Shown: positions 28,040 to 37,627 of the stretch, one piece after another
Layout: each line of letters starts with the position of its first letter
Numbering within the stretch: position 1 is the stretch's first letter
Assembly (NCBI RefSeq): GCF_004353925.1
Contig: NZ_SMOK01000008.1
Location: 104,362-168,361 of the forward strand
Length of the DNA: 64,000 bases
Direction of reading: 5' to 3'
Source: Pseudomonas sp. H9
GTDB lineage: Bacteria > Pseudomonadota > Gammaproteobacteria > Pseudomonadales > Pseudomonadaceae
Position numbers and translations under genes: made by a program
Notes under the pieces: generated by a model
What the model saw: only the letters and a program-made list of their open reading frames with translations
What the model was told of the DNA's origin: nothing
Databases searched by the model: none

Positions 28040-29488
28040 TTAGCGTGGGAAAGCTGGCGGGTTTACACCGGCCATGTCTTCCATCACGCGCACTACCTGG
28101 CAGCTGTAACCGAATTCGTTGTCGTACCAAACGTACAGGACAACGCGGTTATCGTTGCAGATGGTGGCTTCGGCATCGACCACACCGGCGTGGCGCGAAC
28201 CGACGAAGTCAGTGGAGACCACTTCCTGGGAGCTCACGTAGTCGATCTGCTTGTGCAGATCCGAGTGCATGGCCATCTGGCGCAGGTACTCGTTGATCTC
28301 GTCGCGAGAGGTGGCTTTTTCCAGGTTCAGGTTCAGGATGGCCATCGACACGTTCGGCGTAGGAACACGAATCGCGTTACCGGTCAGCTTGCCCTTGAGC
28401 ACTGGCAGCGCCTTGGCGGCTGCGGTGGCAGCACCGGTTTCGGTGATAACCATGTTCAGCGGCGCGGCACGGCCACGACGGCTGCCCTTGTGGAAGTTGT
28501 CGATCAGGTTCTGGTCGTTGGTGAACGAGTGAACGGTTTCAACGTGACCGTTGACGATGCCGAACTTGTCGTTCACAGCCTTGAGCACCGGCACAATGGC
28601 GTTGGTGGTGCACGAAGCGGCCGAGATGATCTTGTCGTCAGCGCTGATGTCGCCGTGGTTGATACCGTGAACGATGTTCTTCAGCGCGCCTTTGCCAGGA
28701 GCGGTGAGGATCACGCGAGCGGCGCCCGGGCAGGCCAGGTGCTGACCCAGACCGTCGGCATCACGCCATACACCAGTGTTATCGACGACCAGAGCGTTTT
28801 CAATGCCGTACTGGGTGTAGTCGACTTCGCTTGGGTTCTTGGCGTAGATAACCTGGATCAGGTTGCCGTTGGCGGTGATGGTGTTGTTGGCTTCGTCGAT
28901 GGTGATGGTGCCATCGAACGGGCCGTGAACCGAGTCACGACGCAGCAGGCTGGCACGCTTGACCAGATCGTTCTCGGCGCCTTTGCGCACAACGATGGCA
29001 CGCAGACGCAGGCCGTCGCCACCACCGGTTTTCTCGATCAGGATGCGCGCCAGCAGGCGGCCGATACGACCAAAACCGTAGAGAACAACGTCGGTGCCTT
29101 TACGCGCCGAAGCGTTCTGCTGACCAACCACTTCAGCCATTTCTTCACGCACGAACTGCTCGGCGCTACGACCGTTGCCTTCTTGCTTGAATTTGTTGGC
29201 CAGCTTGCCCAGGTCGACCGAAGCGGCGCCCAGCTTCAGCTCGCTCATCGCTTTGAGCAGCGGGAATGTCTCGTGGACAGAGAGTTCGGTTTCGTCGGTT
29301 TGGCGATGACGAGCAAAGCGGTGTGCTTTGAGGATCGAGATCACCGAGCGGTTGATCAGGCTGCGGCCATAGATCGAGCTCACCACATTGTTATTGCGGT
29401 AGAGCTGACCGATAAGCGGGATCATCGCTTCTGCAAGTGCTTCACGATCAATCCACTCACCAAGACACTGGTCGGGCTTCTGAGTCAC
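28040..29488 (-). CDS. gap: Glyceraldehyde-3-phosphate dehydrogenase, long form
   Basis: A 482-residue protein with about 125 extra residues before a normal GAPDH core. The extension is helical (REALAEAMIPLIGQLYRNNN, RSVISILKAHRFARHRQTDE). The NAD site is YGFGRIGRLLARIL, the catalytic Cys is in SAASCTTNAIVPVL and the His in VETVHSFTNDQN. Long forms of this kind occur in Pseudomonas beside mfd; a gluconeogenic role is often assumed. GTG 29488 has GGAAGG five bases upstream; an ATG at 29503 would add five residues but has no ribosome site. Divergent from mfd. Confidence 0.92.
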   Translation of the reverse strand: MTQKPDQCLGEWIDREALAEAMIPLIGQLYRNNNVVSSIYGRSLINRSVISILKAHRFARHRQTDETELSVHETFPLLKAMSELKLGAASVDLGKLANKFKQEGNGRSAEQFVREEMAEVVGQQNASARKGTDVVLYGFGRIGRLLARILIEKTGGGDGLRLRAIVVRKGAENDLVKRASLLRRDSVHGPFDGTITIDEANNTITANGNLIQVIYAKNPSEVDYTQYGIENALVVDNTGVWRDADGLGQHLACPGAARVILTAPGKGALKNIVHGINHGDISADDKIISAASCTTNAIVPVLKAVNDKFGIVNGHVETVHSFTNDQNLIDNFHKGSRRGRAAPLNMVITETGAATAAAKALPVLKGKLTGNAIRVPTPNVSMAILNLNLEKATSRDEINEYLRQMAMHSDLHKQIDYVSSQEVVSTDFVGSRHAGVVDAEATICNDNRVVLYVWYDNEFGYSCQVVRVMEDMAGVNPPAFPR

Positions 29489-29672
29489 GGGAACCTTCCA
29501 CATGTAGGGACAGAAAAAAGGGGCTACATTATGACGCCCCGCAGCCCATCGAGCAATGAGCGCCTGTCGCCACTCTGTCACTACATGCAAATAGGCAGCG
29601 CAAACCTGACAGCACGGGCCTCTGCCCGGTACAATTGGCGTCTTTGTCGCAACGCTTGGAGCTCGACCTCCC

Positions 29673-32600
29673 GTGCCTGTTCTGCGTCTACCGCACCTGC
29701 CGGCCACTGCCGGCAAACAAACCTGGGGCAACCTGCCGGGCGCTGCCCTGAGCCTGGCCATTGCCGAAGCCGCCAGCGCCGCCAAGCGCTTTACCCTGCT
29801 GCTGACCGCCGACAGCCAGAGCGCTGACCGGCTGGAGCAGGAACTGCGCTTTTTCGCACCTGACCTGCCGGTACTGCCGTTCCCCGACTGGGAAACCCTG
29901 CCCTATGACCTGTTCTCGCCGCACCAGGACATTATCTCGCAGCGGATCGCCAGCCTGTACCGGCTGCCAGAGCTTGATCACGGCATTCTTGTGGTGCCGA
30001 TTACCACCGCCCTGCATCGACTGGCACCTACTCGTTTCCTGCTGGGCAGCAGCCTGGTGCTGGACATCGGCCAGAAGCTTGACGTCGAGCAGATGCGCCT
30101 GCGCCTGGAAGCCAGTGGCTACCGCTGCGTCGACACGGTGTACGAACACGGCGAATTCGCTGTGCGCGGCGCGCTGATCGACCTGTTCCCCATGGGCAGC
30201 AAACTGCCCTACCGGATCGACCTGTTCGACGACGAAATCGAAACCCTGCGCACCTTCGACCCGGAAACCCAGCGCTCGATCGACAAGGTCGACTCCGTGC
30301 GGCTGCTGCCGGCCCGCGAGTTTCCGCTGCAGAAAGAAGCGGTCACGCAGTTCAAGGCACGTTTTCGCGAACGTTTTGACGTCGACTTCCGTCGCTGCTC
30401 AATCTTCCAGGACCTGTCGAGCGGTATTACGCCCGCCGGCATCGAGTATTACCTGCCACTGTTCTTTGAAGACACCTCGACCCTGTTCGACTACCTGCCA
30501 CAAGACACCCAGGTATTTTCGCTGCCGGGTGTCGAGCAGGCAGCCGAACACTTCTGGAACGATGTACGCAATCGCTATGAAGAGCGGCGCATTGACCTGT
30601 CGCGCCCGATACTGCCTCCCGCCGAACTGTTCCTGCCGGTGGAAGACTGCTTTGCCCGCCTTAAAAGCTGGCCGCGGGTGGTCGTCAGCCAGGACGATGT
30701 CGACAGCGGCGTCGGCCGTGAACGCTTCCCCGCTCAGCCACTGCCAAGCCTGGCCATCGAAGCCAAAGCCAATCAGCCGCTGGCGGCCCTCTCGGGTTTT
30801 CTCGACCAATTCCCGGGGCGCGTACTGTTCACTGCCGAGTCGGCAGGCCGGCGTGAAGTCCTGCTGGAATTGCTCGAACGCCTGAAGCTACGACCACAAA
30901 CCGTCGACAGCTGGAGCGCTTTCGTTGCTGGCAAGGAGCGCCTGGCGATCACCATCGCGCCGCTCGATGAAGGCCTTCTGCTGGACGACCCGGCCATTGC
31001 CCTGGTCGCCGAAAGCCCGCTGTTCGGGCAACGGGTCATGCAGCGCCGCCGTCGCGACAAGCGCAGCGATGCCAACAACGATGCCGTGATCAAGAACCTC
31101 ACCGAGCTGCGCGAAGGCGCGCCGGTGGTGCATATCGACCACGGCGTAGGCCGCTACCTGGGCCTGGCGACCCTGGAAATCGACAACCAGGCAGCTGAGT
31201 TCCTGACTCTGGAATACGCCGAAGGCGCCAAACTCTACGTGCCGGTGGCCAACCTGCACTTGATCGCCCGTTACACCGGCAGCGATGACGCCCTGGCACC
31301 GCTGCACCGGCTCGGCTCCGAAGCCTGGCAAAAAGCCAAGCGCAAAGCCGCCGAACAGGTACGCGACGTGGCCGCCGAGCTGCTCGACATCTATGCCCGG
31401 CGCGCCGCTCGCAAAGGTTATGCCTTTGCCGACCCGGCGGTGGACTACGCCACCTTCAGCGCCGGCTTCCCGTTCGAAGAAACGCCCGACCAGCAAAGCG
31501 CCATCGAAGTAGTGCGCGAAGACATGCTGGCCGCCAAGCCAATGGACCGCCTGGTGTGTGGCGACGTCGGCTTCGGCAAAACGGAAGTGGCCATGCGTGC
31601 GGCCTTCATTGCCGTGCATGGCGGTCGTCAGGTGGCCATTCTGGTTCCGACCACCCTGCTCGCCCAGCAACACTACAACAGCTTCCGCGACCGCTTCGCC
31701 GACTGGCCGGTGACCGTAGAAGTGATGAGCCGCTTCAAGTCGCCCAAGGAAGTGGCTGCAGCTGTCGCCGACCTGGCCGAGGGCAAGATCGATATCGTCA
31801 TCGGGACCCACAAGCTGCTACAGGACGACGTCAAGATCAAAGACCTTGGTCTGGTGATTATCGACGAAGAACACCGCTTTGGCGTGCGTCAGAAAGAACA
31901 GCTCAAGGCTCTGCGCAGTGAGGTGGACATCCTCACCCTGACCGCCACCCCGATTCCGCGCACCCTGAACATGGCCGTGGCGGGCATGCGTGATCTGTCG
32001 ATCATCGCCACTCCGCCCGCCCGCCGCCTGTCGGTGCGCACCTTCGTCATGGAACAGAACAAGAGCACGGTCAAAGAAGCACTGTTGCGTGAACTGCTGC
32101 GTGGCGGCCAGGTGTATTACCTGCACAACGACGTGAAGAGCATCGAAAAATGCGCTGCCGACCTTGCCGAACTGGTGCCTGAGGCGCGTATCGGCATCGG
32201 CCACGGGCAGATGCGCGAACGCGAGCTCGAACAGGTAATGAGCGACTTCTACCACAAGCGTTTTAACGTGCTGATCGCCTCGACCATCATCGAAACCGGT
32301 ATCGACGTACCCAGCGCCAACACCATCATCATCGAGCGTGCCGACAAGTTCGGTCTGGCCCAGTTGCACCAGTTGCGCGGTCGTGTCGGGCGCAGTCACC
32401 ACCAGGCGTACGCTTACCTGCTCACACCGCCCCGCCAGCAAATTACCCCGGATGCTGAAAAGCGCCTGGAAGCGATTGCCAATACCCAAGACCTGGGCGC
32501 CGGCTTCGTACTGGCCACCAACGACCTGGAAATCCGTGGTGCCGGCGAACTGCTCGGCGAAGGTCAGAGCGGCCAGATCCAGGCAGTTGGCTTTACCCTG

Positions 32601-33122
32601 TACATGGAAATGCTTGAGCGTGCGGTCAAGGCCATCCGCAAAGGCACTCAGCCGAACCTCGATCAGCCGCTGGGCGGCGGCCCAGAGATCAATCTGCGCC
32701 TGCCTGCGTTGATTCCCGAAGATTACCTGCCGGATGTGCATGCGCGCCTGATCCTGTACAAGCGCATCGCCTCAGCGGTAGACGAAGACGGCCTCAAAGA
32801 CCTGCAAGTGGAAATGATCGACCGCTTTGGGCTGCTGCCGGAACCAACCAAAAACCTGGTGCGCTTGACCTTGCTCAAGCTGCAAGCGGAAAAGCTTGGC
32901 ATCAAGAAAGTCGATGCTGGCCCCAACGGCGGCAAGATCGAGTTCGAGGCCGAGACCCCAGTCGATCCACTGGTGCTGATCAAACTGATCCAGGGTCAGC
33001 CCAAGCGCTACAAATTCGAAGGCGCCACCCAGTTCAAATTCATGGTGCCGATGGAGCGCCCGGAAGAACGCTTCAATAACCTCGAGGCGCTGTTCGAGCG
33101 CCTGACCCCACAATCTGCGTGA
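29673..33122 (+). CDS. mfd: Transcription-repair coupling factor Mfd
   Basis: A 1149-residue full-length Mfd, which removes RNA polymerase stalled at lesions and recruits UvrA. Order: UvrB-like module (1-about 330, with FFAPDLPVLPFPDWETLPYD), RNA-polymerase interaction domain (about 470-550, PVVHIDHGVGRYLGLATLE), RecG-like translocase (Walker A GDVGFGKTEVAMR near 628; DEEHRFGVRQKE; LTATPIPRTLNMA) and a C-terminal TRCF domain. GTG 29673 is the best-placed start. First of a run with csiV (10 bp) and SNF2 (2 bp). Confidence 0.97.
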   Translation: MPVLRLPHLPATAGKQTWGNLPGAALSLAIAEAASAAKRFTLLLTADSQSADRLEQELRFFAPDLPVLPFPDWETLPYDLFSPHQDIISQRIASLYRLPELDHGILVVPITTALHRLAPTRFLLGSSLVLDIGQKLDVEQMRLRLEASGYRCVDTVYEHGEFAVRGALIDLFPMGSKLPYRIDLFDDEIETLRTFDPETQRSIDKVDSVRLLPAREFPLQKEAVTQFKARFRERFDVDFRRCSIFQDLSSGITPAGIEYYLPLFFEDTSTLFDYLPQDTQVFSLPGVEQAAEHFWNDVRNRYEERRIDLSRPILPPAELFLPVEDCFARLKSWPRVVVSQDDVDSGVGRERFPAQPLPSLAIEAKANQPLAALSGFLDQFPGRVLFTAESAGRREVLLELLERLKLRPQTVDSWSAFVAGKERLAITIAPLDEGLLLDDPAIALVAESPLFGQRVMQRRRRDKRSDANNDAVIKNLTELREGAPVVHIDHGVGRYLGLATLEIDNQAAEFLTLEYAEGAKLYVPVANLHLIARYTGSDDALAPLHRLGSEAWQKAKRKAAEQVRDVAAELLDIYARRAARKGYAFADPAVDYATFSAGFPFEETPDQQSAIEVVREDMLAAKPMDRLVCGDVGFGKTEVAMRAAFIAVHGGRQVAILVPTTLLAQQHYNSFRDRFADWPVTVEVMSRFKSPKEVAAAVADLAEGKIDIVIGTHKLLQDDVKIKDLGLVIIDEEHRFGVRQKEQLKALRSEVDILTLTATPIPRTLNMAVAGMRDLSIIATPPARRLSVRTFVMEQNKSTVKEALLRELLRGGQVYYLHNDVKSIEKCAADLAELVPEARIGIGHGQMRERELEQVMSDFYHKRFNVLIASTIIETGIDVPSANTIIIERADKFGLAQLHQLRGRVGRSHHQAYAYLLTPPRQQITPDAEKRLEAIANTQDLGAGFVLATNDLEIRGAGELLGEGQSGQIQAVGFTLYMEMLERAVKAIRKGTQPNLDQPLGGGPEINLRLPALIPEDYLPDVHARLILYKRIASAVDEDGLKDLQVEMIDRFGLLPEPTKNLVRLTLLKLQAEKLGIKKVDAGPNGGKIEFEAETPVDPLVLIKLIQGQPKRYKFEGATQFKFMVPMERPEERFNNLEALFERLTPQSA

Positions 33123-33132
33123 AGGAAAACCC

Positions 33133-33648
33133 ATGCGTGCCATTCGCTGCCTGACCCTGCTGCTGGCGTTGTTCACTCCAGCGGCGTTTGCCGAAGGCGT
33201 TTACCAGGTCGAAATGTTGCTGGTACGGCAGAACGCCGTACCCGCGATCACCAGCCAGTTTGCCCCGGAAGACTGGAGCAACGGCGCCCCGGCCATTGCC
33301 AAAGGCGACCTGCGCCAACCGGCAATGACCGATGAGGCAGCCAAGCTGAGCGCCGACAGCCAGTACACCGTGCTGCTGCACAAAGCCTGGAAACAGGATG
33401 CCGGCAGCGTTGCCATCAGTGACGGTAAAGAGCAGTTCGGGCACTTCCCCATCGAGGGCAACCTGAACCTGAAAGAAGAGCGTTTTATCAGCGTCGAGGC
33501 CAACGTCTGGGTCAACCAGTTCGATGGCAACGGTGCCGTCACCCAAAGCGAACAGCTCAAGCAGAGCAACAGCACGGTAAAAAATGGAGAACTGACCTTC
33601 CTTGACGGCGGCCACCTGGCCCTGCTGCTCAAGGTCAGCAAGCCCTGA
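33133..33648 (+). CDS. CsiV-family periplasmic protein
   Basis: A 171-residue exported protein: signal peptide 1-20 (ending AFA), then the CsiV pattern YQVEMLLVRQ at the mature start and SLQYT-like YTVLLHKAWKQ, with a late GGHLALLLKVSKP. In Vibrio cholerae CsiV activates the D,D-transpeptidase PBP1a via LpoA; whether this relative does so in Pseudomonas is not known to me. ATG 33133 with GAAGGAAAA upstream, 10 bp after mfd. Confidence 0.78.
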   Translation: MRAIRCLTLLLALFTPAAFAEGVYQVEMLLVRQNAVPAITSQFAPEDWSNGAPAIAKGDLRQPAMTDEAAKLSADSQYTVLLHKAWKQDAGSVAISDGKEQFGHFPIEGNLNLKEERFISVEANVWVNQFDGNGAVTQSEQLKQSNSTVKNGELTFLDGGHLALLLKVSKP

Positions 33649-33650
33649 AA

Positions 33651-35975
33651 ATGCCCGAGCAACTGATTGACACCCTCCAGCCACAACCGCGGTTGTGGCT
33701 GGGCAGCATCGAATTCAGCGCCTTCGAACCGCGCAACGGGCGCATGCAGCGCCACATCCAGCACCGGGCAGCTCTGGCCTTCGGTTACGCCGGCGAGTAC
33801 GTCTGCGGCACCAAGAACATTGCCATCATCAAACATGAAGCCGAACAAACGCTACGCATCCAGCGCCAGCCCGCCGCCGAGCGCAGCCTGCGCGACACGC
33901 TGCTGCGCCTGGGCTTCAAAATTGCTACACGCCAAAGCAAGGCACTGCCAGAAAGCGCCGGCGATCCGTTCGAGCTACCCAACGACAGTGCCTGGCTGCG
34001 CTTCGTCCTGAGCGAACTGCCGGCCCTGCGTGAACAAGGCTGGCAGATTGAGTTTGCCGATGACTTCGCCTTCGATCTGACCCCGGTAGACGACTGGTAT
34101 GCGCAAATCCAGGAAGCACCGGAGCGTGACTGGTTCGACCTTGAGCTGGGTATTGTGGTCGATGGCGAGCGCCTGAGCCTGCTACCGATCCTGCTGAACT
34201 TGTTACGCACGCATCCTGAATTGCTCAACACCGCGCAATTGGCCAAGCGCCGCGAAGATGAGCAATTGCTGGTAACAATACCCGGCCACACCGGCGGCCG
34301 CCGCTCACTGCAAGTCGCCCTGCCTTATGGGCGACTGAAACCGGTGCTGGCCACCTTGGGGGATTTCTATCAACGCGAGCCGGGCGAAACCAGCCTGCGC
34401 CTGGCCACCCCTGACGCCACTCGCCTCAACGCCCTGCAGGAACTGCCGCTGAGCTGGCAAGGTGGCGACCGGGTGCGCAACCTGGCTGAACGCCTGCGCG
34501 ACATCCGCCTACAACCGGCACACACCCCTGACGGCCTCAACGCTACCCTACGCAGCTATCAGCTCGAAGGCCTGAGCTGGATGCAGGCCCTGCGCGAGCT
34601 GGACGTTGGCGGCATCCTTGCCGATGACATGGGTTTGGGCAAAACCCTGCAAACCCTCGCCCACCTGCTCACCGAAAAAAATGCCGGGCGCCTGACTCGC
34701 CCCGCCATGGTGGTAATGCCCACCAGCCTGATCCCCAACTGGCAGGATGAGGCTGCGCGCTTTGCCCCCGGCTTGAAGGTGCTCGCCCTACAAGGCATTG
34801 GTCGGCGCAAGCACTTTGAGCAGTTGCAGGACTATGACCTGCTGCTGACCACCTATGCCCTGCTTCCCAAAGACCTCGAGCACTTCAAGGACTTGGTGTT
34901 CCACGTACTAATTCTCGACGAAGCGCAGTACATCAAGAGCCCAAGCAGCAAAGCCGCTCAGGCCGCCCGCCAGCTTGAAGCGCGCCAACGCCTGTGCCTG
35001 AGCGGCACGCCGCTGGAAAATCATCTGGGCGAACTGTGGTCGTTGTTTCATTTCCTGCTGCCGGGCTGGCTCGGCGATGCCAAGGCGTTCAACCGCGACT
35101 ACCGGGTGCCCATCGAACGCCAGGGCAACGATGAGCGCTTGCAGCACCTCAATGCGCGAATCAAACCTTTCCTGCTCAGACGCACCAAAGAGCAGGTCGC
35201 CACCGAGCTGCCCGCCAAAACCGAGATGATCCACTGGGTCGAGCTCAGCGACGCCCAACGCGATGTCTACGAGACCATGCGCCTGGCCATGGATCAGAAA
35301 GTACGCGCCGAAATCACTCGCAAAGGTGTGGCCCGCAGCCAGATCATCATCCTTGAAGCCTTGCTCAAGCTGCGCCAGGTCTGCTGCGATTTGCGCCTGG
35401 TCAACAGCCAGGCCTCAACGGCCCGCAGCGCCCATTCCGGCAAGCTCGCCAGCCTGATGGAAATGCTTGAAGAGCTGCTCGCCGAAGGACGTCGCGTCTT
35501 GCTGTTTTCGCAATTCACCAGCATGTTGCGACTGATTGAGGCCGAGCTGCAGCAACGCGCCATTGCCTATGCACTGCTGACCGGTGAGACCCGTGATCGC
35601 CGGGCACCGGTGCAAGACTTCCAGAGCGGACGCTTACAGATCTTCCTCATCAGCCTCAAAGCCGGTGGAGTTGGCCTGAACCTGACCGCCGCCGACACGG
35701 TGATCCACTTCGACCCTTGGTGGAACCCAGCCGCGGAAAACCAGGCCACCGACCGCGCGTATCGCATCGGCCAGGAAAAGCCAGTGTTCGTTTACAAGCT
35801 GATTACCCGTGGCACGGTGGAGGAAAAGATTCAGCAACTGCAGCAGGAGAAGTCGGCATTGGCTGCTGGAGTGCTGGATGGCAGACAAGCAGGAGACTGG
35901 CGGTTGGCGGCAGAGGATATCGATGCCTTGTTTGCGCCGTTGCCTGGGAAGCGCAAAGCGTCGAAAACAGGTTGA
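33651..35975 (+). CDS. SNF2/DEAD-box family helicase (Rad54/HepA type)
   Basis: A 774-residue SNF2 ATPase. The first about 300 residues are a SNF2-associated module without a zinc finger. The core starts at LRSYQLEGLSWMQALRELDV: motif I DDMGLGKTLQTLA, motif II ILDEAQYIKSP, SGTPLEN; then helicase C with LLFSQFTSMLRLI, SLKAGGVGLNLTAADTVIHF and the arginine finger block ATDRAYRIGQEK. Related Pseudomonas proteins I recall begin with a SWIM finger and are longer; none is present and the gene starts only 2 bp after csiV. Role probably in transcription recycling or repair, unproven. Confidence 0.88.
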   Translation: MPEQLIDTLQPQPRLWLGSIEFSAFEPRNGRMQRHIQHRAALAFGYAGEYVCGTKNIAIIKHEAEQTLRIQRQPAAERSLRDTLLRLGFKIATRQSKALPESAGDPFELPNDSAWLRFVLSELPALREQGWQIEFADDFAFDLTPVDDWYAQIQEAPERDWFDLELGIVVDGERLSLLPILLNLLRTHPELLNTAQLAKRREDEQLLVTIPGHTGGRRSLQVALPYGRLKPVLATLGDFYQREPGETSLRLATPDATRLNALQELPLSWQGGDRVRNLAERLRDIRLQPAHTPDGLNATLRSYQLEGLSWMQALRELDVGGILADDMGLGKTLQTLAHLLTEKNAGRLTRPAMVVMPTSLIPNWQDEAARFAPGLKVLALQGIGRRKHFEQLQDYDLLLTTYALLPKDLEHFKDLVFHVLILDEAQYIKSPSSKAAQAARQLEARQRLCLSGTPLENHLGELWSLFHFLLPGWLGDAKAFNRDYRVPIERQGNDERLQHLNARIKPFLLRRTKEQVATELPAKTEMIHWVELSDAQRDVYETMRLAMDQKVRAEITRKGVARSQIIILEALLKLRQVCCDLRLVNSQASTARSAHSGKLASLMEMLEELLAEGRRVLLFSQFTSMLRLIEAELQQRAIAYALLTGETRDRRAPVQDFQSGRLQIFLISLKAGGVGLNLTAADTVIHFDPWWNPAAENQATDRAYRIGQEKPVFVYKLITRGTVEEKIQQLQQEKSALAAGVLDGRQAGDWRLAAEDIDALFAPLPGKRKASKTG

Positions 35976-35980
35976 AAGCG

Positions 35981-36033
35981 TCGCGGGGCAAGCCCGCTCC
36001 CACCGACCTCCGTGGGAGCAGGCTTGCCCCGCG
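35981..36033. repeat. REP pair (inverted), copy 5
   Basis: Arms 35981-36003 and 36012-36033, directly between the convergent SNF2 and nagZ stops. Confidence 0.9.
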
Positions 36034-36036
36034 AAC

Positions 36037-37047
36037 TCAATCGACCAACTGCGCTTCTTTCAACGCGCCCAGTGCTTCCAACCAGCGCGGCTGCTGACGG
36101 TAATCGGTACGCGCAAAGCCCTGCCCGCGCATGCGAGCAATACGTGGCGACGGCTTGACCTTCAAGCGTTGCGCTGCGGTCAACGCCAGCTCAGCTGATG
36201 CGCGGTCGTTGCACACCAGCCCCATGTCACAACCGGCACTCAATGCCGCTTCGATACGGTTGGCAGCATCACCCACCACATGAGCACCGGCCATCGACAG
36301 GTCATCGCTGAAAATTACGCCGTCAAAGCCCAACTCACCGCGCAGGATGTCTTGCAGCCAGCGACGCGAGAAACCTGCCGGCTGGTTGTCGATTTGTGGA
36401 TAAATCACATGCGCCGGCATCACCGCAGCCAATTGGCCACTCAGGCGTGTAAAAGGCACCAGGTCGGCAGCGCGTATCTGCTCCAGGCTGCGCTCGTCGG
36501 TCGGGATTGCAACGTGAGAGTCCGCTTCAGCCCAACCATGCCCTGGGAAGTGTTTGCCGCACGCGGCCATACCAGCGGCGTTCATGCCACGAATAAACGC
36601 ACCGGCCAATGCAGTGGCCCGCTGCGGATCACCCTCAAAGGCTCGGCTACCAACCACCGCACTGCGCTGGTGATCCAGGTCCAGAACCGGGGCAAAACTC
36701 AGGTCCAGGCCCACCGCCAACACTTCTGTGGCCATCAGCCAACCGCACTGCTCGGCCAGGTACTCGGCGTTGTCGTTGTCGGCAATCGCGCGCATCGCCG
36801 GCAGGCGCACAAAGCCCTGACGCAGACGCTGGACCCGACCACCCTCCTGATCCACTGCCAGGATCAGGTCAGGGCGGATGGCGCGGATCGAGGCAGTCAG
36901 CTCTCGTACCTGACGCGGGCATTCGATGTTGCGAGCAAAAATGATCAGTCCGGCCACTTCGGGCTGGCGCAACAGCTGGCGATCTTCAGCGGTCAGCCAG
37001 GTACCGGCGACATCCACCATCAACGAGCCTTGCAGGCTGGCACTCAT
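36037..37047 (-). CDS. nagZ: Beta-N-acetylhexosaminidase NagZ
   Basis: A 336-residue GH3 enzyme that removes GlcNAc from muropeptides in the cytoplasm, feeding the AmpC-inducing recycling route. Hallmarks: LAVDQEGGRVQRL (about 63-75), KHFPGHGWAEADSH with the catalytic His loop, and the nucleophile Asp in IFSDDLSMAGA (about 246). ATG 37047; 10 bp after the L,D-transpeptidase-like gene, so both cell-wall genes are likely co-transcribed from the psrA side. Confidence 0.96.
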   Translation of the reverse strand: MSASLQGSLMVDVAGTWLTAEDRQLLRQPEVAGLIIFARNIECPRQVRELTASIRAIRPDLILAVDQEGGRVQRLRQGFVRLPAMRAIADNDNAEYLAEQCGWLMATEVLAVGLDLSFAPVLDLDHQRSAVVGSRAFEGDPQRATALAGAFIRGMNAAGMAACGKHFPGHGWAEADSHVAIPTDERSLEQIRAADLVPFTRLSGQLAAVMPAHVIYPQIDNQPAGFSRRWLQDILRGELGFDGVIFSDDLSMAGAHVVGDAANRIEAALSAGCDMGLVCNDRASAELALTAAQRLKVKPSPRIARMRGQGFARTDYRQQPRWLEALGALKEAQLVD

Positions 37048-37057
37048 ATTTGATCCT

Positions 37058-37582
37058 TCAGTTCAGGGGCGTATTGGCCCATTGAGGGCACGCGGCATGT
37101 TCGATCCGCACCTGACAATGCAGCGGCACCCGATCAAACAGGTGCAACAGGTCAGCATTGCGCAGGCGCACGCAGCCATGGGACAACGGAACGCCCATAG
37201 GTTCGCAATCGGGCGTACCGTGCAGATAAATGTAACGACGGAAAGTGTCGACCTCCCCCATGCGATTCACACCGAGCTCGCAACCACTGAGCCAAAGGAT
37301 ACGGCTGAGGATCCAGTCGCGACCGGGGTACTGCAGATGCAGGGAAGGCGTCCAGATTTCGCCCGTCCAACGCCGGCCACGCAGCACGGCACCTTGCGGC
37401 AGATCGCCGCCGATCTTCGCTCGCACCTGATGCAAGCCGCGAGGCGTACAGCCGGAGCCATTACGCTCTCCCGCTCCCTTCACAGCAGTGGACACCGGCA
37501 GGCGCAGGCACAGCTGCCCCTGGGCAAATCCATAGAGGCATTGATCGGCAAGGGAAATGTGCAGCAGATCCAGACTGGGCAT
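37058..37582 (-). CDS. L,D-transpeptidase family (YkuD-domain) protein
   Basis: A 174-residue protein that is essentially one YkuD domain. The active site is HGTPDCEPMGVPLSHGCVRL (about 121-140): first His, then SHGCVR with the nucleophilic Cys. No signal peptide or lipobox is visible, so it may be cytoplasmic, where some such proteins act as L,D-carboxypeptidases in peptidoglycan recycling; that fits coupling to nagZ. ATG 37582, 45 bp after psrA. Confidence 0.88.
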   Translation of the reverse strand: MPSLDLLHISLADQCLYGFAQGQLCLRLPVSTAVKGAGERNGSGCTPRGLHQVRAKIGGDLPQGAVLRGRRWTGEIWTPSLHLQYPGRDWILSRILWLSGCELGVNRMGEVDTFRRYIYLHGTPDCEPMGVPLSHGCVRLRNADLLHLFDRVPLHCQVRIEHAACPQWANTPLN

Positions 37583-37627
37583 AGGCGCTAGCTTAGCCGA
37601 TGCGGCCCGCCGCGCCCAGCCATGACC

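Noticed and set aside
27776..29827. 683-codon open frame on plus opposite gap and apbE
   Set aside because: Crosses two real genes and a strong terminator; shadow of high-GC coding.
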